From positions 1-64,000 of the forward strand of contig JABYQS010000092.1 in NCBI GenBank assembly GCA_022592435.1: 64,000 nt of DNA. Direction: 5' to 3'. This stretch comes from Cerioporus squamosus. Its lineage: Eukaryota > Basidiomycota > Agaricomycetes > Polyporales > Polyporaceae. Position numbers and translations under genes: made by a program. Positions 34,604 through 46,085 of the stretch are shown piece by piece (the first letter of the stretch is position 1; every line of letters starts with the position of its first letter). Under the pieces are notes generated by a model. The model searched no databases. It was not told the DNA's origin and was given only the letters and a program-made list of their open reading frames with translations.

Positions 34604-37600
34604 ATGGCCCGGGTCTCCTATGATTCCGCGTTCATGCACCAGGCCGTCCCTGCGACGTCGCTGACTTACACCCAAGACTTCCAGGCTGTCCGCGATGAGC
34701 AATCACGCACCCTGCTCTTTTCCGTCGGCTCTGCCCATCAGCTCTACCTCCTTCGTCCTCAGACTACCAACGGTTCCACTGAGCAGCTAGAGCTCGGTCC
34801 GCTTTTCGGGCTCCCTTCCAATACCTCCATCTCCCATCTTTCCGTCCTCCAGGGCAACGACCTTACCCTCTACATAGTCTTCGTCGCTGAGGGTGCCAAG
34901 GCCGGCGATCCCTCCAGTATCTTCGTTGTGCGGCCTACCAAACCCGCAGAGTGGCTCGCCGCAGACAAGGACTCCAAGTTGGCCTCTTGGCTCATTCAGA
35001 GCAAGTCGACGCTTCAGAGTGTCGTTCAGCGCGTATACGTGACGGTAAGGACTTTGTACTTATTGTGCGCGCACAAGTACATGCTGAGACATCTTCGCAG
35101 GGATCGTCTCGTGCTGCTACTGCGTATCCGACGGTCGTTGTTGTTCACGCTCGGCTTGACGGAACGCACAGCGATGCTGCATGCCTCGACATCGACATAT
35201 CTTCCGATCAGTGGGACTTCTCGGACGCGTTCGACCTCCCGGAGAACATAGACCCTGACGGCATGATCGACATATGCGCCGGAGCACTCCCCGCTGGCAT
35301 CAACGGGCTGTTCTGCCTGTACGATCTTCAGGGCGAGGTCTGTCTCACCTTTGCGGGGTTCCGCTCGGGCCCCTACTCTGAACCATACTCGACCAGTCTC
35401 CGTCCTCCTCCGGGTGCGGGAAGTCTGGCCACGTTCGTCAATAAAGAAGGCTGTACAGACCTTCTGATCGGTGGCACGGGTCTGTTCCACTACACGGCTG
35501 CCCTCGCCGCGCACTCCGATGCCCCTGAGAGCGCCGACCGGTTCGCCACCGTGCTCACTGACGACAAGAACCTGACACAGCTTCAGCAGCTGTTCGTCGC
35601 TCAGGACGGAAAACATCTCACTGTCTACACTCGCAACGGCCAGGATACCATCCTCTACCAACGCCTCCAAGCCACGTTCCCTGATATTCAGGAAGCAGAG
35701 CTCGTCGTTGAAGGCCCGCTGGTCCCCTTGCTGGCCCGCGAAGACGGCGGCGGGCACATCGCGGTCCTCGTAGACGGCGCAACTGCATCAGCAGAGGCTC
35801 TTCGTCGTCGGTGTGAACAACACCCTGACGCTGATGGAGCAGAGCGGCGGCACGCATCTGTGGCAGCGCATCCCCGTACTTGTCCCATCCACGGGGAAGA
35901 ACACCGATGTGCTCTCTTACACCTCCCACATCCGTTTGGCAGACGCCAGCGGCCTCCCGCTTCCGAAGACAGCGGTGCTTCTGTGCAGCTCGTCGGCCGT
36001 CGACGTGGGCTACAATGGCGGCATCGTCTCCCTCACGACGGAAGGGACCCCAGTTGAGACGGACGTGACCGGAGACATCACCCTCATCCACAGCGTCTCG
36101 AGTCTCAGCTCCGTCGTCTTCACCCTGAAGGACGTCGCCCCAGACAACCCCGTTCTCGGGAAGACGTGGATCGTGAACCCGGCGCAGAATGCACAGAAGG
36201 TGATGGACTCAATCAAGTCCGGCGACGACCTGACGAACGTTACCTTGCCAAAGGGCGGCAAGCTCGTCGACCCGGCCAGGGTCCCGAGGTCGAAAGACTT
36301 GGACAACGCCGCGAAGGCGGTCGCGCAGCTCTCGGCTTCACTGAGCCAGATGCCGAAGGACGGGTCGGAGCGCCAGGAGACGTTCACCGCGTCTGTCTTC
36401 ACGGACTATACGATGGCGGTCGCTACGTCGCTTGGTTCGGGTGACGACGCGGACTGGGGTTTCTGGCACTTCGTGACCGGTGTCTGGGACGACATCGAAG
36501 ACTTCTTCATCGACGCCTTCCATTTCGTCATCACGATCGCCGGGAAGGTCTTTCGGTTCGCGCTCAAGGGCCTCTCGTACGTATGGAAGGCGATCCACTG
36601 GCTCCTTCAGGACGTCCTGCACATCCCTATCGACAGCCTGATCGAGTGGCTGGGCTTCCTCTTCGAGTGGGACGACATCAAGGAGACGCACAACATGATC
36701 GTCGCTATGGCCAACGCGGCGATCGACTGCGCCGTCGACAAGGTCTATGACTTCCGCACCGTCGTCGACGGCTGGTTCGACAAGGCCGACGACATGATCA
36801 AGGCACTCGACACCATCCGCCCGAGGACCGCGACCGTGCCGTCAGCTCGCAAGAGTCAGAAAGGCAGGTCGGAGGCGATGAGAGGTACGCGAAGCTTCAC
36901 AGCTCCCCCGGTGCCAACTGGTCGTCCTACCAGCTGAAGCACGGCGGCGTGGGCAACTCGTTCTCCGCGCTGGGGTCTGAGCGGCCGGAACAACAGACCC
37001 GCTGTTGCAAGTCTGGGAGCGCTTCAAGCCCGCCCTGGAGCAGCTGGGTGAGACCATCAAGCATGCCTTCCAAAACATACTGGCCATCTTCATTGATTCC
37101 AAGCAGCTCTCGCTCGGGCAGCTTCTCACCCATCTCGGCGTCCAGCTCCTCCGCGACATTCTCAAGCTCGTGCGGGACGTGTTCGACGCCCTCGTCGACC
37201 TCGTCGCGGACTTCATGGCCGATGCGCAGTCCCTCATGAACCAGACCATTGACATACCGCTCCTATCGCCTCTCTACAAGGGTCTCAGTGGCAACGACCT
37301 CTCGGCACTGGATGCCATCTCGCTCCTCATCGCCATACCGACTACCGTGCTCTACAAGGCGATTACCGGCAAGAAGCCCGCGCACGACCTCGACTTCTTG
37401 AAGGATTTCCTCGACGAGTATTCATCGGCCAAGGTCCGCGCCCGTGGAACCCGTCTCAGCTCGTCTCGCCCGGTATCTGCCCCATCCCTCACCAGTCTCT
37501 CGGTGACGCCCTCGTCTGTGCGCCACAAGGCCATGTCGATGACTTTCAGATCGTTCGACGACCTCTATACCAAGATCAAGACGGTAGCCGTCCGACTGGT

Positions 37601-38198
37601 GACCATCGCCATACCGGTCATCAACCTCGTCCTCCTCGTCCTCGCACCGGACGACTGGTACACGCCCGACTTTGGCGTGCCGCTCGAACCGCTCACAGGT
37701 GGAGTGCACTGGGCTTGGAAGGTGGGAGTGGACGTCATCGTCTCAGCGTTCACCTTCCCGTACGCAGACATCCCCGGCCACGCCGACCTCCGCGACATGC
37801 GGGGACTCTCGTGGGGCCTCAGCACGCTCACGATCCCTGCGCGCCCTGCCGGGGTGCGGGTGCGGGGCATCATGGCGATCGCTGCGGGCAGCTTCAAGTT
37901 CATACCCGAAGCTGTGAGCATCCCGATGGCGATCGACGCTGCCAAGGATAACGTGACGTCGGACCTGCCGTCGAAGCTGGAGTGGGTGGACATTACGGAC
38001 AGGATGTGCTCGAGCGCGTTCGTTGCGGCGGGAGGCATATGCATGATCATGAACGAGCCGGAGCCCATCAGCGCGGGCGCGGCTTCGCTGTTGGCACTCA
38101 CGGCGATCGGGTGCCAGACGGCGAAGGCGTACAAGGCGGGAGAGAACATGGCGAACTTCCCGACCCTCTCCCAGGGCTCCTTCGTGGGCGGGTGGTAG
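34604..38198 (+). CDS. Large unrecognised protein with beta-rich N-terminus and helical membrane-active-looking C-terminus
   Basis: About 1180 aa in two exons (34604..35044, 35101..38198) if three single-base frame changes are allowed: near 35779, 36818 and 36972. The family is not recognised. The N-terminal 600 residues have repeated strand-turn-strand units (TLLFSVGSAHQLYLL; QQLFVAQDGKHLTVYT; RLFVVGVNNTLTLMEQ), suggesting a beta-propeller-like part. Then comes a long run of amphipathic, aromatic-rich helices (DWGFWHFVTGVWDDIEDFFI; VFRFALKGLSYVWKAIHWLL; WERFKPALEQLGETIKHAF). Finally there are hydrophobic stretches (VTIAIPVINLVLLVLAPDDW). There is no signal peptide. Two of the frame breaks fit loss of one base in a C or G run, so consensus error is likely. 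It could be membrane-inserting, but this is inference from composition only. Confidence 0.6.
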
Positions 38199-40526
38199 AT
38201 ACCGGTGAAGGTGCGTGCGACGCTCTCGGCGGGATTGCTAGCCAAAGTACATATGCGCGTCGACTGACACTCGTTTGCAGGCGCAGGTTGACGGTCATGC
38301 CAAGATGTGGACATATGGCTTCTCGCAGCCTGAACCTATCTCACATACACGGGCCGACCTGGATTGCGGATGCAGACTCTAGTGCTAGCGAGCTTGATCA
38401 GATTCTGACATACTGTACTTATACGTCCGAGGCTGCATTGTCATGTATGTAGTTGATCTTGCGTTGCGAGCCAGCTCGGCTTGGGTAGTCATGCATATTT
38501 TGGTCTTCTTTGTTATGATCGTGTCTCTTGATCACGATTTTGGGAGCCTACAGTCATCCAACCTGCTAGAGACCACTGAGAGTGACTGGAGTGGCCGGAG
38601 AGCACGAGATATCCTGCAGAGCCGCCGTGGTGCTTCGCCCACTGCACCGTCGACAGTCGGAAGATGCCGGCGCTCGATACAGATCAGATCTCCGATGACT
38701 TGACACTGCGCCCGAACCCCTGGCCGTGGTCTCTACCATACCCTTGGTTTCCCTCTGGCTGTGACCAGCCATGCGCGTATGCAGATCAATCGCATACGAC
38801 CGACACCGTCAGGACCACGACAACATGGCTGACGCTACACTTCGACGAGGAGAGTAGTAACGAAGACTCTCACGAGAGGACACTAGCGCGGTGAGTGCGT
38901 TCGTCTTTCAAGGGGACCGATACTTCTCATCAACTCGTCTGCCCCGAAGTTGAACGCACCATGTCAGGTACGGGTGGTTAAATCAACGGAGGATACGCAG
39001 CACCCTGTGCTTGGGGCATTTTTCACATCGGCCCTCACCAGGTCCGTGACTGCTTTCGGGCGCGAGCTTCATTTGTCGGTCTGCTAAGACTGTGTCCCTT
39101 CTCATGCTCCCCTCACGTCCATAAGCAGACTCAATGTCAAGCAATACTTATGCGAGTCGCTCCACGCTCCGGTTGTATCGCAGAGAGCGCCGATGACATC
39201 GCCGTCGTGGGAGTTCACCAGGAGATGCACATTTCCGGGGTAGTAAGTTTTGCATATGCGCCAAGGAGAAGCCAAGGCATTGTGAAAAGTCCTGCGATGG
39301 ACGATCGTCCACGTCGCAGCAAGCGCAGGTTGCAATTGTCCCAAATTCTGAGTTCAAGGGCGCAGTAGTGTGGCAGCACCTGGGATGCCGACAACACGCA
39401 CACCATAAACGCTGCGCAGCGATTGTCGGTGTGTAAAGCACAATGCAAGCTGTCCATCGTGTTTGCCTGCGCTGCGTTTGATGGTCGCGATGTTTGTGAG
39501 CATGGCTGCGCGCAGGCGATAAGTGGAGAAGACAAAGCCCGTCAGCGTATCGTCGACGCTCGTGAGGTTGCTATTGTCATACTTCTCCAGGCTTCCATGT
39601 CGCTGCGCAATGTGTACGGTGCCGATGATAGGGCGAACGACCCAGAGGCCGAGTCCGGAAGCTAGATTGGCCCTCAGAAAGTAGGGCCCCAACGCCGGAC
39701 ACATGGACATGCAATGGTCGAGAAGAAGATTTGTCCGAGATGATGCATCCCGGGCTGCCGGGGATACTGAGGCCTAGGAGTCGAATGCCGACTCGGCGAC
39801 TCGCGTGCATGTGGCGCGGGCGGAGAGTTTGTCGGCCAGGGGACCATGCGTGCATATGATAAGTACATATCGCCGTCTTGGACGATGTTCATCCGGGTTT
39901 TTCGCGTTCGATTCCTGGACTGCGGTCGCAAGTGCAGAGCTGCCGTGGTACCTGCCTGCGAGCCGATGTCAGTGATAGTTGTGACCTTCCATGTTCTCGG
40001 CGCTGCAGCCGAGGCCATTCCTCGTGTCACAAACATATATGCGAACTGACGAAGTGACGTCTGAGTCCTGCCTGCGTCGGCACGAGGAGCGGGGCGCAGT
40101 AGAGGTGACCGAAGCGCAGTTCCGTGGATCGGACCCCCTTCGTTTGCTCCTGGCAGTGGGAACCGCGCCTCGTGCGGGCGATTTGCATTGTGCAATGGTT
40201 GCAACGGCTAATACATATGCGAGCCTCGAAAGGTAATGGGGAGTCCAAAAAGGGAGGTGGTTGTTGAACCGGTTACGAGGGAGTGGTACGCGTTGCATGC
40301 TGCTGCTAAGCGGCTTTCCACATCGGGCTAGAAGATCTTCGGCCCGCAGGTCGCTGCTTGCTCTTACATATACCCCCACCTCCAGGTCAACATGCCCCCA
40401 GTTCTCGCCCACTGTGGGTCTTCTTCGCCTGGTTATCTGGTATAACGCCGTGCGATTCCCTCTCGTTCGCCACTCACTATTCAAAACTTCATCGACCCTC
40501 CTTTGTCTTCATTCCTTGCTTGCAAG
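38199..40526. other. 2.3-kb region without supportable gene
   Basis: Frames of 80-176 codons on the minus strand (39354-39710, 39674-40204, 39969-40484) overlap one another in different frames and show no domain. A plus-strand frame at 38664-38894 has protein-like composition but no relatives. The last few hundred bases should be the promoter of ferric reductase 2. Confidence 0.45.
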
Positions 40527-42723
40527 ATGCCTAGTCTCACTGCTTTCGCCAGTTTCGTGGCTTCTAACGCGACCGTCGCCGCCGCCGCAACTAACGGAAC
40601 TCAAGCCCCTGCCGCTGGCGGTGGGGGTCAGGCCGCTGCGGCAAAGCCTCCCATCACCAACGGCGAACTGGTTTTCGACGTCGACATGTTCTTGCTCGCG
40701 GGTCTTGCTGTCTTCTTTCTTGTGCTCTTGCCCCGCGCCGTAGTCCGCTTCACGCATAAACGTGAATGGATCGACGGTCACTTCCTCCTCCGCTCCGTCC
40801 ACCTCGCGGATCCCGCAGCGACGGGGGCCAGTGTCCGCAGCGCCCCATACCACCCGGATGTCGTACTTCCCGCGAACACTTTTCGGCCCGGATACAATGT
40901 TGGCGGCTCCTCATACGACCACCCGTACGAGGAGCAGTGGGGCTCGGAAACGGACGTCTCGCACACATATGCTTCTCATACCGACCTCCTCCGCAAGGCC
41001 TCTACCGCCACCAAACGCGAACACAGGCGTCCTAGCCTACCCACCCACATGGCCGGTGTATCAACTTTGTTCCCGCCACTCGCCGCCTTCCTGCGAAAGG
41101 ACATCCGTCCCGGGCTCACCGTTGGCAAGAGCATCGTCCTCGCATGCTACTCAGCCATCATACTCTACGCCGGTCTGTTCATGTCCGACCCGCTGTCGAA
41201 GCCCGTTCGCGCCGGCTTCGTGGCGGTCAGTCAGTTCCCGGTCGTGGTCGCACTCGGGACGAAGAACAACCTCGTCGGGATGTTTATCGGCTTTGGCTAC
41301 GAGCGGGTAAGTCTGTCGCATCTGCTACTACTTGAACTCACCTGGGACCGGATCTAACTCGGAGCACAGCTCAACTATTCCACCGTTTTGCTGGCCGCTT
41401 GTACGTCCTCGCCGCGAACGTCCATGCCATTGGATACTGTGAGATCATTTCTTGTCCGCATTGGCAGAATTGGACTAATGTTGATCATCTGCAGTCTATG
41501 CATGGAGCATCGACGGGACCTTCGCCAAGACGATCGTGGTACCAAAGTTCACGTGGGGACTTGTTGCGCTGATCTGCGCGGACCTGCTCATGCTACTCTC
41601 CACGGACTTCGTCCGCCAGAGGTTCTACAACGCGGTCTTCATCCCGTCGCACATCGTCTCCGCCATCGTCATGGGCATCGCGCTCTGCCACCACTACCCC
41701 GTCTGCGTGCCCTACGTCGTGGTAGCCACTGCCGTGTACGGCCTCGATCGCTTCCTCCGGATCATCAAGTCGAGCGTGGTGACGGCGCGTCTTCGTCCCC
41801 TCCCTGACCTCGGCGTGACCCGTGTTGAGATCCCTAGCCTCAACGCCGGCTGGCGTGCCGGTCAGCATGTGCGTCTGCGCGTGTTCTCCTTGGGTATGGG
41901 CTTGCGCGGGTGGGCCGAAACGCACCCGTTCACGATCGCGAGCGTCAGCCGCTGTTCGAGCGGGGAGGGCCTCGTCCTCATGGTCAAGAAGGCGGGCGAC
42001 TGGACGACGAAGCTCTACGAGGTCGCGCAACGCGCCGACTACGGCGAAGCCAACGGCTTGGGTGGTAGCGTCCGGGTCATGGTCGAAGGGCCGTACGGCG
42101 GCCCCGGGCACGCCATATTCTCCAGCTTCTCGGGCGCGATGTTCGTCGCGGGCGGCAGCGGCATCACGTTCGCCCTCGCGGCGGTCCAGGACCTGATGAA
42201 GAAGGACCTCGAGTGCCGCTCGCGCGTCCGCGCGTTGGAGCTGGTGTGGTGCATCCAGGACCCGTCGAACCTCACGCCGCTCGTCCCGCTGTTCTCCACG
42301 CTCGTCGCGCAGTCGCAGTCGTCGTACGCGTCCCTCAGGATCTCCGTCTACTACACGCGCGCCCCGTCGAACCCGGAGGTGCTCAAGACCTTCCGCCACC
42401 TCCCGCCTGGCCTCACGCTCTCTCCGGCCCGCCCCAAGCTCGGCCAGAACCTCCAGTCGGTTGTTGACCGTGCTTCGGCGTCGTTTTCTGGCGACAAGGG
42501 GCGCTCTAGTGAGAGCGACGGCTTCACTGGCATCATCGTCGGCGTGTGCGGCCCCGGAGGGCTGGGTGCCGAGGTCCGCAAGGCTGTCGCAAACTTCGAT
42601 CCGGACAGCAGGAAGCGGGTTGGGGGCATTGAGCTTCACGAGGAGTGCGTCTTCGTTTTTGTTCGTCTATTGTGCGCAGCGCTGACAGTGATTCTCCCTC
42701 TATGCAGAGCCTTCGGTTGGTGA
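40527..42723 (+). CDS. Ferric reductase-like transmembrane oxidoreductase (copy 2), one frameshift
   Basis: Predicted join 40527..41306, 41370..41438, 41495..42644, 42708..42723 (about 671 aa). It is a paralogue of the copy at 6524-8747, with the same order: membrane helix (MFLLAGLAVFFLVLLPRAVV), haem-ligand histidines (HRFAGR; ANVHAIG; SHIVSAIVMGIALCHH), HPFTIAS for FAD, VEGPYGG and AGGSGI for NADPH, and an end of HEE plus AFGW after a 63-nt intron. Exon 2 is 69 nt where phase demands 70. After a perfect donor and acceptor it starts LNY and must then change frame to read HRFAGRLYVLAANVHAIG. One T missing from TATTTCC near 41377 explains this. It could be a consensus error or a real knockout; no other lesion is seen. 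The longer N-terminus is Ala/Gly-rich. It likely reduces metal ions at the plasma membrane. Confidence 0.85.
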
Positions 42724-43285
42724 ACGCTTCAGAGTTGAAGCCAACACACGCATCGGCACAAGCACTTCGCCCGTCGTCCTCTTGTCGTAACTCGGCCCAC
42801 ACGCACGAACCACGTAAAACATCTCTACTTCGCCACTCTTTTCTGTGTATCCATTCTCGTGAGACCCTGCGTCTTGCTCTCTAGCTTCATAGTTTTCGCT
42901 TCTCGCTCCTCACCTTTGTAGCCGCTCTTCTACTTTCTCTTTCACACTGTAGTTCGTAGTGCTCCCGTTGATTCTCAGTCACGGCCGCCACAGCCGTGCT
43001 GTCTTCTGCTTTTTTACACCGCTGTAGCATAGATACACATGTTTCCGAGTAGACGATGTAGAATTGCGCAATCTGTGCCGTGTCCGTCGTGAATAGCTGG
43101 GGACTTCCCCATGGCCATCCGTACAACAGTCGGTCGATTAAAAATGGGTAAGAGAAAGTCGTCGCGCGGGAGAGCGTGGGCATGGTGCCCTTCGAAGCCG
43201 CTGGACCGAGGAGGGCGATATAAGTGAAGTCCGATGGTTTCCTCTACCAAACTAACAGCATCGCAGACTACAAATCTATGAGTAT
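42724..43285. other. Convergent intergenic gap
   Basis: 0.56 kb between the 3' ends of ferric reductase 2 (plus) and the phosphotransferase-like gene (minus). It should hold both 3' UTRs; no coding signal is supported. Confidence 0.5.
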
Positions 43286-44362
43286 TCAGTAGCACGGAGC
43301 ATTCTTCAAAGCGGCCGCAGACCGCTCCGCAAGTTCCCTCGCCCACTTCACCTTCTCGAGCTCCTCCTTCCTCTCCCGCTTCGCTTCAATAAGCACCACC
43401 AGGGCCAAGAAGAGCGAATACCACAGCCGCTTCGTCTTCTGGCGTGCGAACACGATGAGCGGCCCGCCGTACCCCTCGACAAGCCCCGCGCTCGGGTCCA
43501 TGAACAGCGTCTCGAGCAGTGGGTCGCCCCACAGCGCATGCCCGAACGCCCCGAAAGACGTGATGCGCACCTCCTCGTCAGCCCCGCCCGGTGCTCCCGT
43601 GTCTAGATCAAAGTCGACGAACGTGCTGTCATCGTCGCCCGTGAACGAGACGAGCGACGGCACCTCGCAGTCGTCGAACAGGAAGAAACCGATCGCGCGG
43701 CAGAGGCACAGGCGGAGATCCGCGTACGGGAGGTCGACGCCCGCGCGGTGCGCCTCGTCGAGGAGGCCTTCGAGGAGGGGCGTGAAGGCCTCTTGCCAGC
43801 TGTAGAGCTCGTCCTTCTCCTGAGAGGGCAGCCCGAACCAGTCGTTCTGCACGCGCTCGTGGAGCTGCTTGAGGTACGCGCCGGTGCGGAGGTCAAGCAT
43901 GGCGAGCTGGCGTTCAGAGAGCTTCCCGGAGGCCCGCGCGCGGGACAGGGGAACACCGCGTGGGTGCTCGAGGAGCAGGTATGGGTACGGGACGATGTCG
44001 CCGGACGTGTCGAGGGCGTGGACGGTTGACGTGGGGATGTCTGTTTGAGCGGCGAGGAGGCCGAGCAGTTCGTGTTCTGTCGTGAGTGTATTCGGAAGGT
44101 AGGTGGTCGACGTCGCAGAGGTAGATGGGGCCACCTTCAGGAGGTAACATGCACCGTCGCCCGTGCGCACAGAGTAGACCTTCGTTGGTGTGAAGGCGCT
44201 GTCATTGCATGTCAATTGCAGCGATCAGGCGATGCGACTGCGTGCTGAGAATACTCACTCGAAGCCAGTACGTTTCACTTCTTGCAGTTCGGTGACAGGT
44301 GCCGATCCTCCGCGATGGCGCTCCAATATGCGTCTTGCATGTTCTTCAGTGACCGTTGACAT
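43286..44362 (-). CDS. Aminoglycoside phosphotransferase (APH)-like protein
   Basis: Predicted complement join 43286..44198, 44259..44362 (338 aa). It has a kinase-like N-lobe (KVYSVRTGDGACYLLKVAP with a candidate ATP-binding Lys, and TTEHELLGLL), a hinge (YPYLLLEHPRGVPL), a helix of the form LRTGAYLKQLHE followed by NDWFGLP, and a C-terminal block (FGAFGHALWGDPLLETLF). This order is that of the APH/choline-kinase-like family, which phosphorylates small molecules in the cytosol. The catalytic HGD loop (usually HGDLHPGN) is not present: its place is taken by SLVSFTGDDDSTFVDF. The activity may therefore be lost or altered. Fungal genomes hold many such diverged copies of unknown substrate. The start ATG at 44362 opens a short first exon that joins in phase. 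Confidence 0.75.
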
Positions 44363-45318
44363 GTCCTCAATATTCAACGAGACCGCTGAAATACCGAATT
44401 GCGACGCGTTTCACGAGCCATAAGCTAGGAGGTATGTGACTGCAATAAGTGGGGAGACAACACTCACGAGTGGGAGAGAGCAAGTTATCGATACTCACAA
44501 GCGCCGAAGATATGTCGTCACTTCCACCCCTTCGGGTTTACGAATCACGGGAGAACAACAAGATACCACTCATTGATCGCAGAACCTGATACAGTGAGGA
44601 CAGCGGGAAGACGCACCTGGCGAGAAATAAATGCATATGTATCAGGCTCTGCGAACTAGAGCGGCGGGACGCAATGGGACCTCCTTGCTGAGAGAGAAGA
44701 AGTCGCAGAGTCCGCGACCTCAAGAGTACCTTGAATACGTGCGGGGTGTGATGCTGCGCAGTCCTTTGCAGGGCAGCCATCACTAGTATTGTAGCAGCGA
44801 CACTTGGAGGTTTCCCAAGATAGGTTCGCATATGCAAGTCTTCGTGCTAGTCTTCACCGCGGGTATGATCCGATAGCTGGGTCATAGGCTGCGAGCACAG
44901 AAAGGAGTCAAGAACGCGGGATTTCGAACTCTTATTCGACAGGTCTATGCCATCAACAGTAGCGATTATCTCAGTACTACTCACATGAGGCGAGAAGTGC
45001 CTGCGACGCACCTTTGTTCAGTCCGTGTGCCTCAAACCGCGCCGCAATCCATCGACAGCCACTGCACATACATAATCGCGACGAAAGGGGGCCATATATG
45101 CGCCTTGGACTTGCGCGCCACTTGCAGGATCGTCCTTGGGAGTGGCCAAACGTGACTATATGCGCAGTCTTGAGGGAGGGCGGGCTCGGATGACCATCTC
45201 CAAGCGAGATACACACTCACATGCCGCATATAACAAGTGGACGACGAGGTAAGCTTGCTTCGGATTAAGATTGCCACTAGTCGTGCGCGTATTATACACC
45301 AGCTAGTAACGCAACAGC
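44363..45318. other. Intergenic, nothing recognised
   Basis: Nearly 1 kb upstream of the phosphotransferase-like gene and downstream of TFB5, both on the minus strand. No frame here shows a motif or an exon chain. Confidence 0.45.
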
Positions 45319-45690
45319 TCATTCGAGACTATACGTATTCTTCTCGAGCTGCAATGGATCACCGCGCCTCAACAACACATCCAACGATGCCAGGATTCGA
45401 CCACGCACCTCTGCCTCAAGCTCGCGCCTCACGCGATACTCATCGTCTGCCTTTATCACCACATGAAAGTCGTCCAGATCCTCGATGATGAAACTCTGCT
45501 TCTCGTTCATCGTGAGCAATATCTGCTTCACCGCCGAGTCGCTGCTCTCGCCGTCAGAAGTCCGTGTGACCCCAGAACAAGACTAGTGGCTCAGTTCACT
45601 GACCAGGTGAGAAGCACTCCTGCCAACGGGAACGCCGTAAGCCGCGCATGAGAGAGCGTTCCTGGGAGACGTACCTCGTATGGCTTTCAT
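45319..45690 (-). CDS. TFB5: TFIIH subunit TFB5 (GTF2H5/TTDA homologue)
   Basis: A 64-aa protein from four exons, complement join 45319..45348, 45409..45541, 45604..45619, 45675..45690; two exons are only 16 nt, but phases and splice signals fit throughout. The start MKAIRGVL, then CDSAVKQILLTMNEKQ, FIIEDLDDFHVVI and the end LEKNTYSLE are the family signature, and 64-72 residues is the normal size. TFB5 stabilises TFIIH by binding Tfb2/p52 and is needed for nucleotide excision repair and transcription initiation in the nucleus. One intron (45349-45408, 60 nt) is in frame and open, so a naive ORF would insert 20 extra residues. It is divergent from ribose-5-phosphate isomerase. Confidence 0.93.
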
Positions 45691-46085
45691 GTCTCTCCGA
45701 CGAGCACGCGGCCTGGGCTGTTCCCAGCAGCGTTGAGAACGGGGGAGATGGCGGCCAGAGGCAAGTGAAGACGCCAAGCGCGGCTAGAGGCTCCCAGGCT
45801 GGCCGGCTCCGGTGCGGCCCTGGGGCGAGAAGGCCTCCTCGACGACGTATTTCATGCTCATCGGCCACGTTCGTCTCTGCCAGAACCCATCGCTGACCCC
45901 GCTGCGAACGAGGACGACGACGAGCACGCTCGCGAGCACATTCCTCAGACTTCTCCGATCGTCGAGCTCCCCGGCGCACAAGCATTTCCGAACGCTCAGC
46001 ACCATGCCGCTGCCACCAGCGGTACTGACCCCCGACCTCTCGTGAGTCCACTCCCCCACCTCCCCCGCCCCCCGCACTGCCCAGC
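45691..46085. promoter_or_regulatory. Divergent promoter TFB5 / ribose-5-phosphate isomerase
   Basis: 395 bp between the two starts as modelled. An ATG at 46002 with a GTGAGT donor at 46041 and an acceptor just before 46085 would join in phase to the isomerase, adding 14 residues. The isomerase start is thus uncertain between 46002 and 46086. Confidence 0.5.

Noticed and set aside
39354..40484. Minus-strand frames up to 176 codons
   Set aside because: They overlap in different frames, show no domain and cannot be joined by consistent splice sites.
45409..45531. The 70-codon minus-strand ORF as a complete TFB5
   Set aside because: It lacks the conserved MKAIRGVL start and retains a 60-nt intron; the spliced four-exon model restores the family length.
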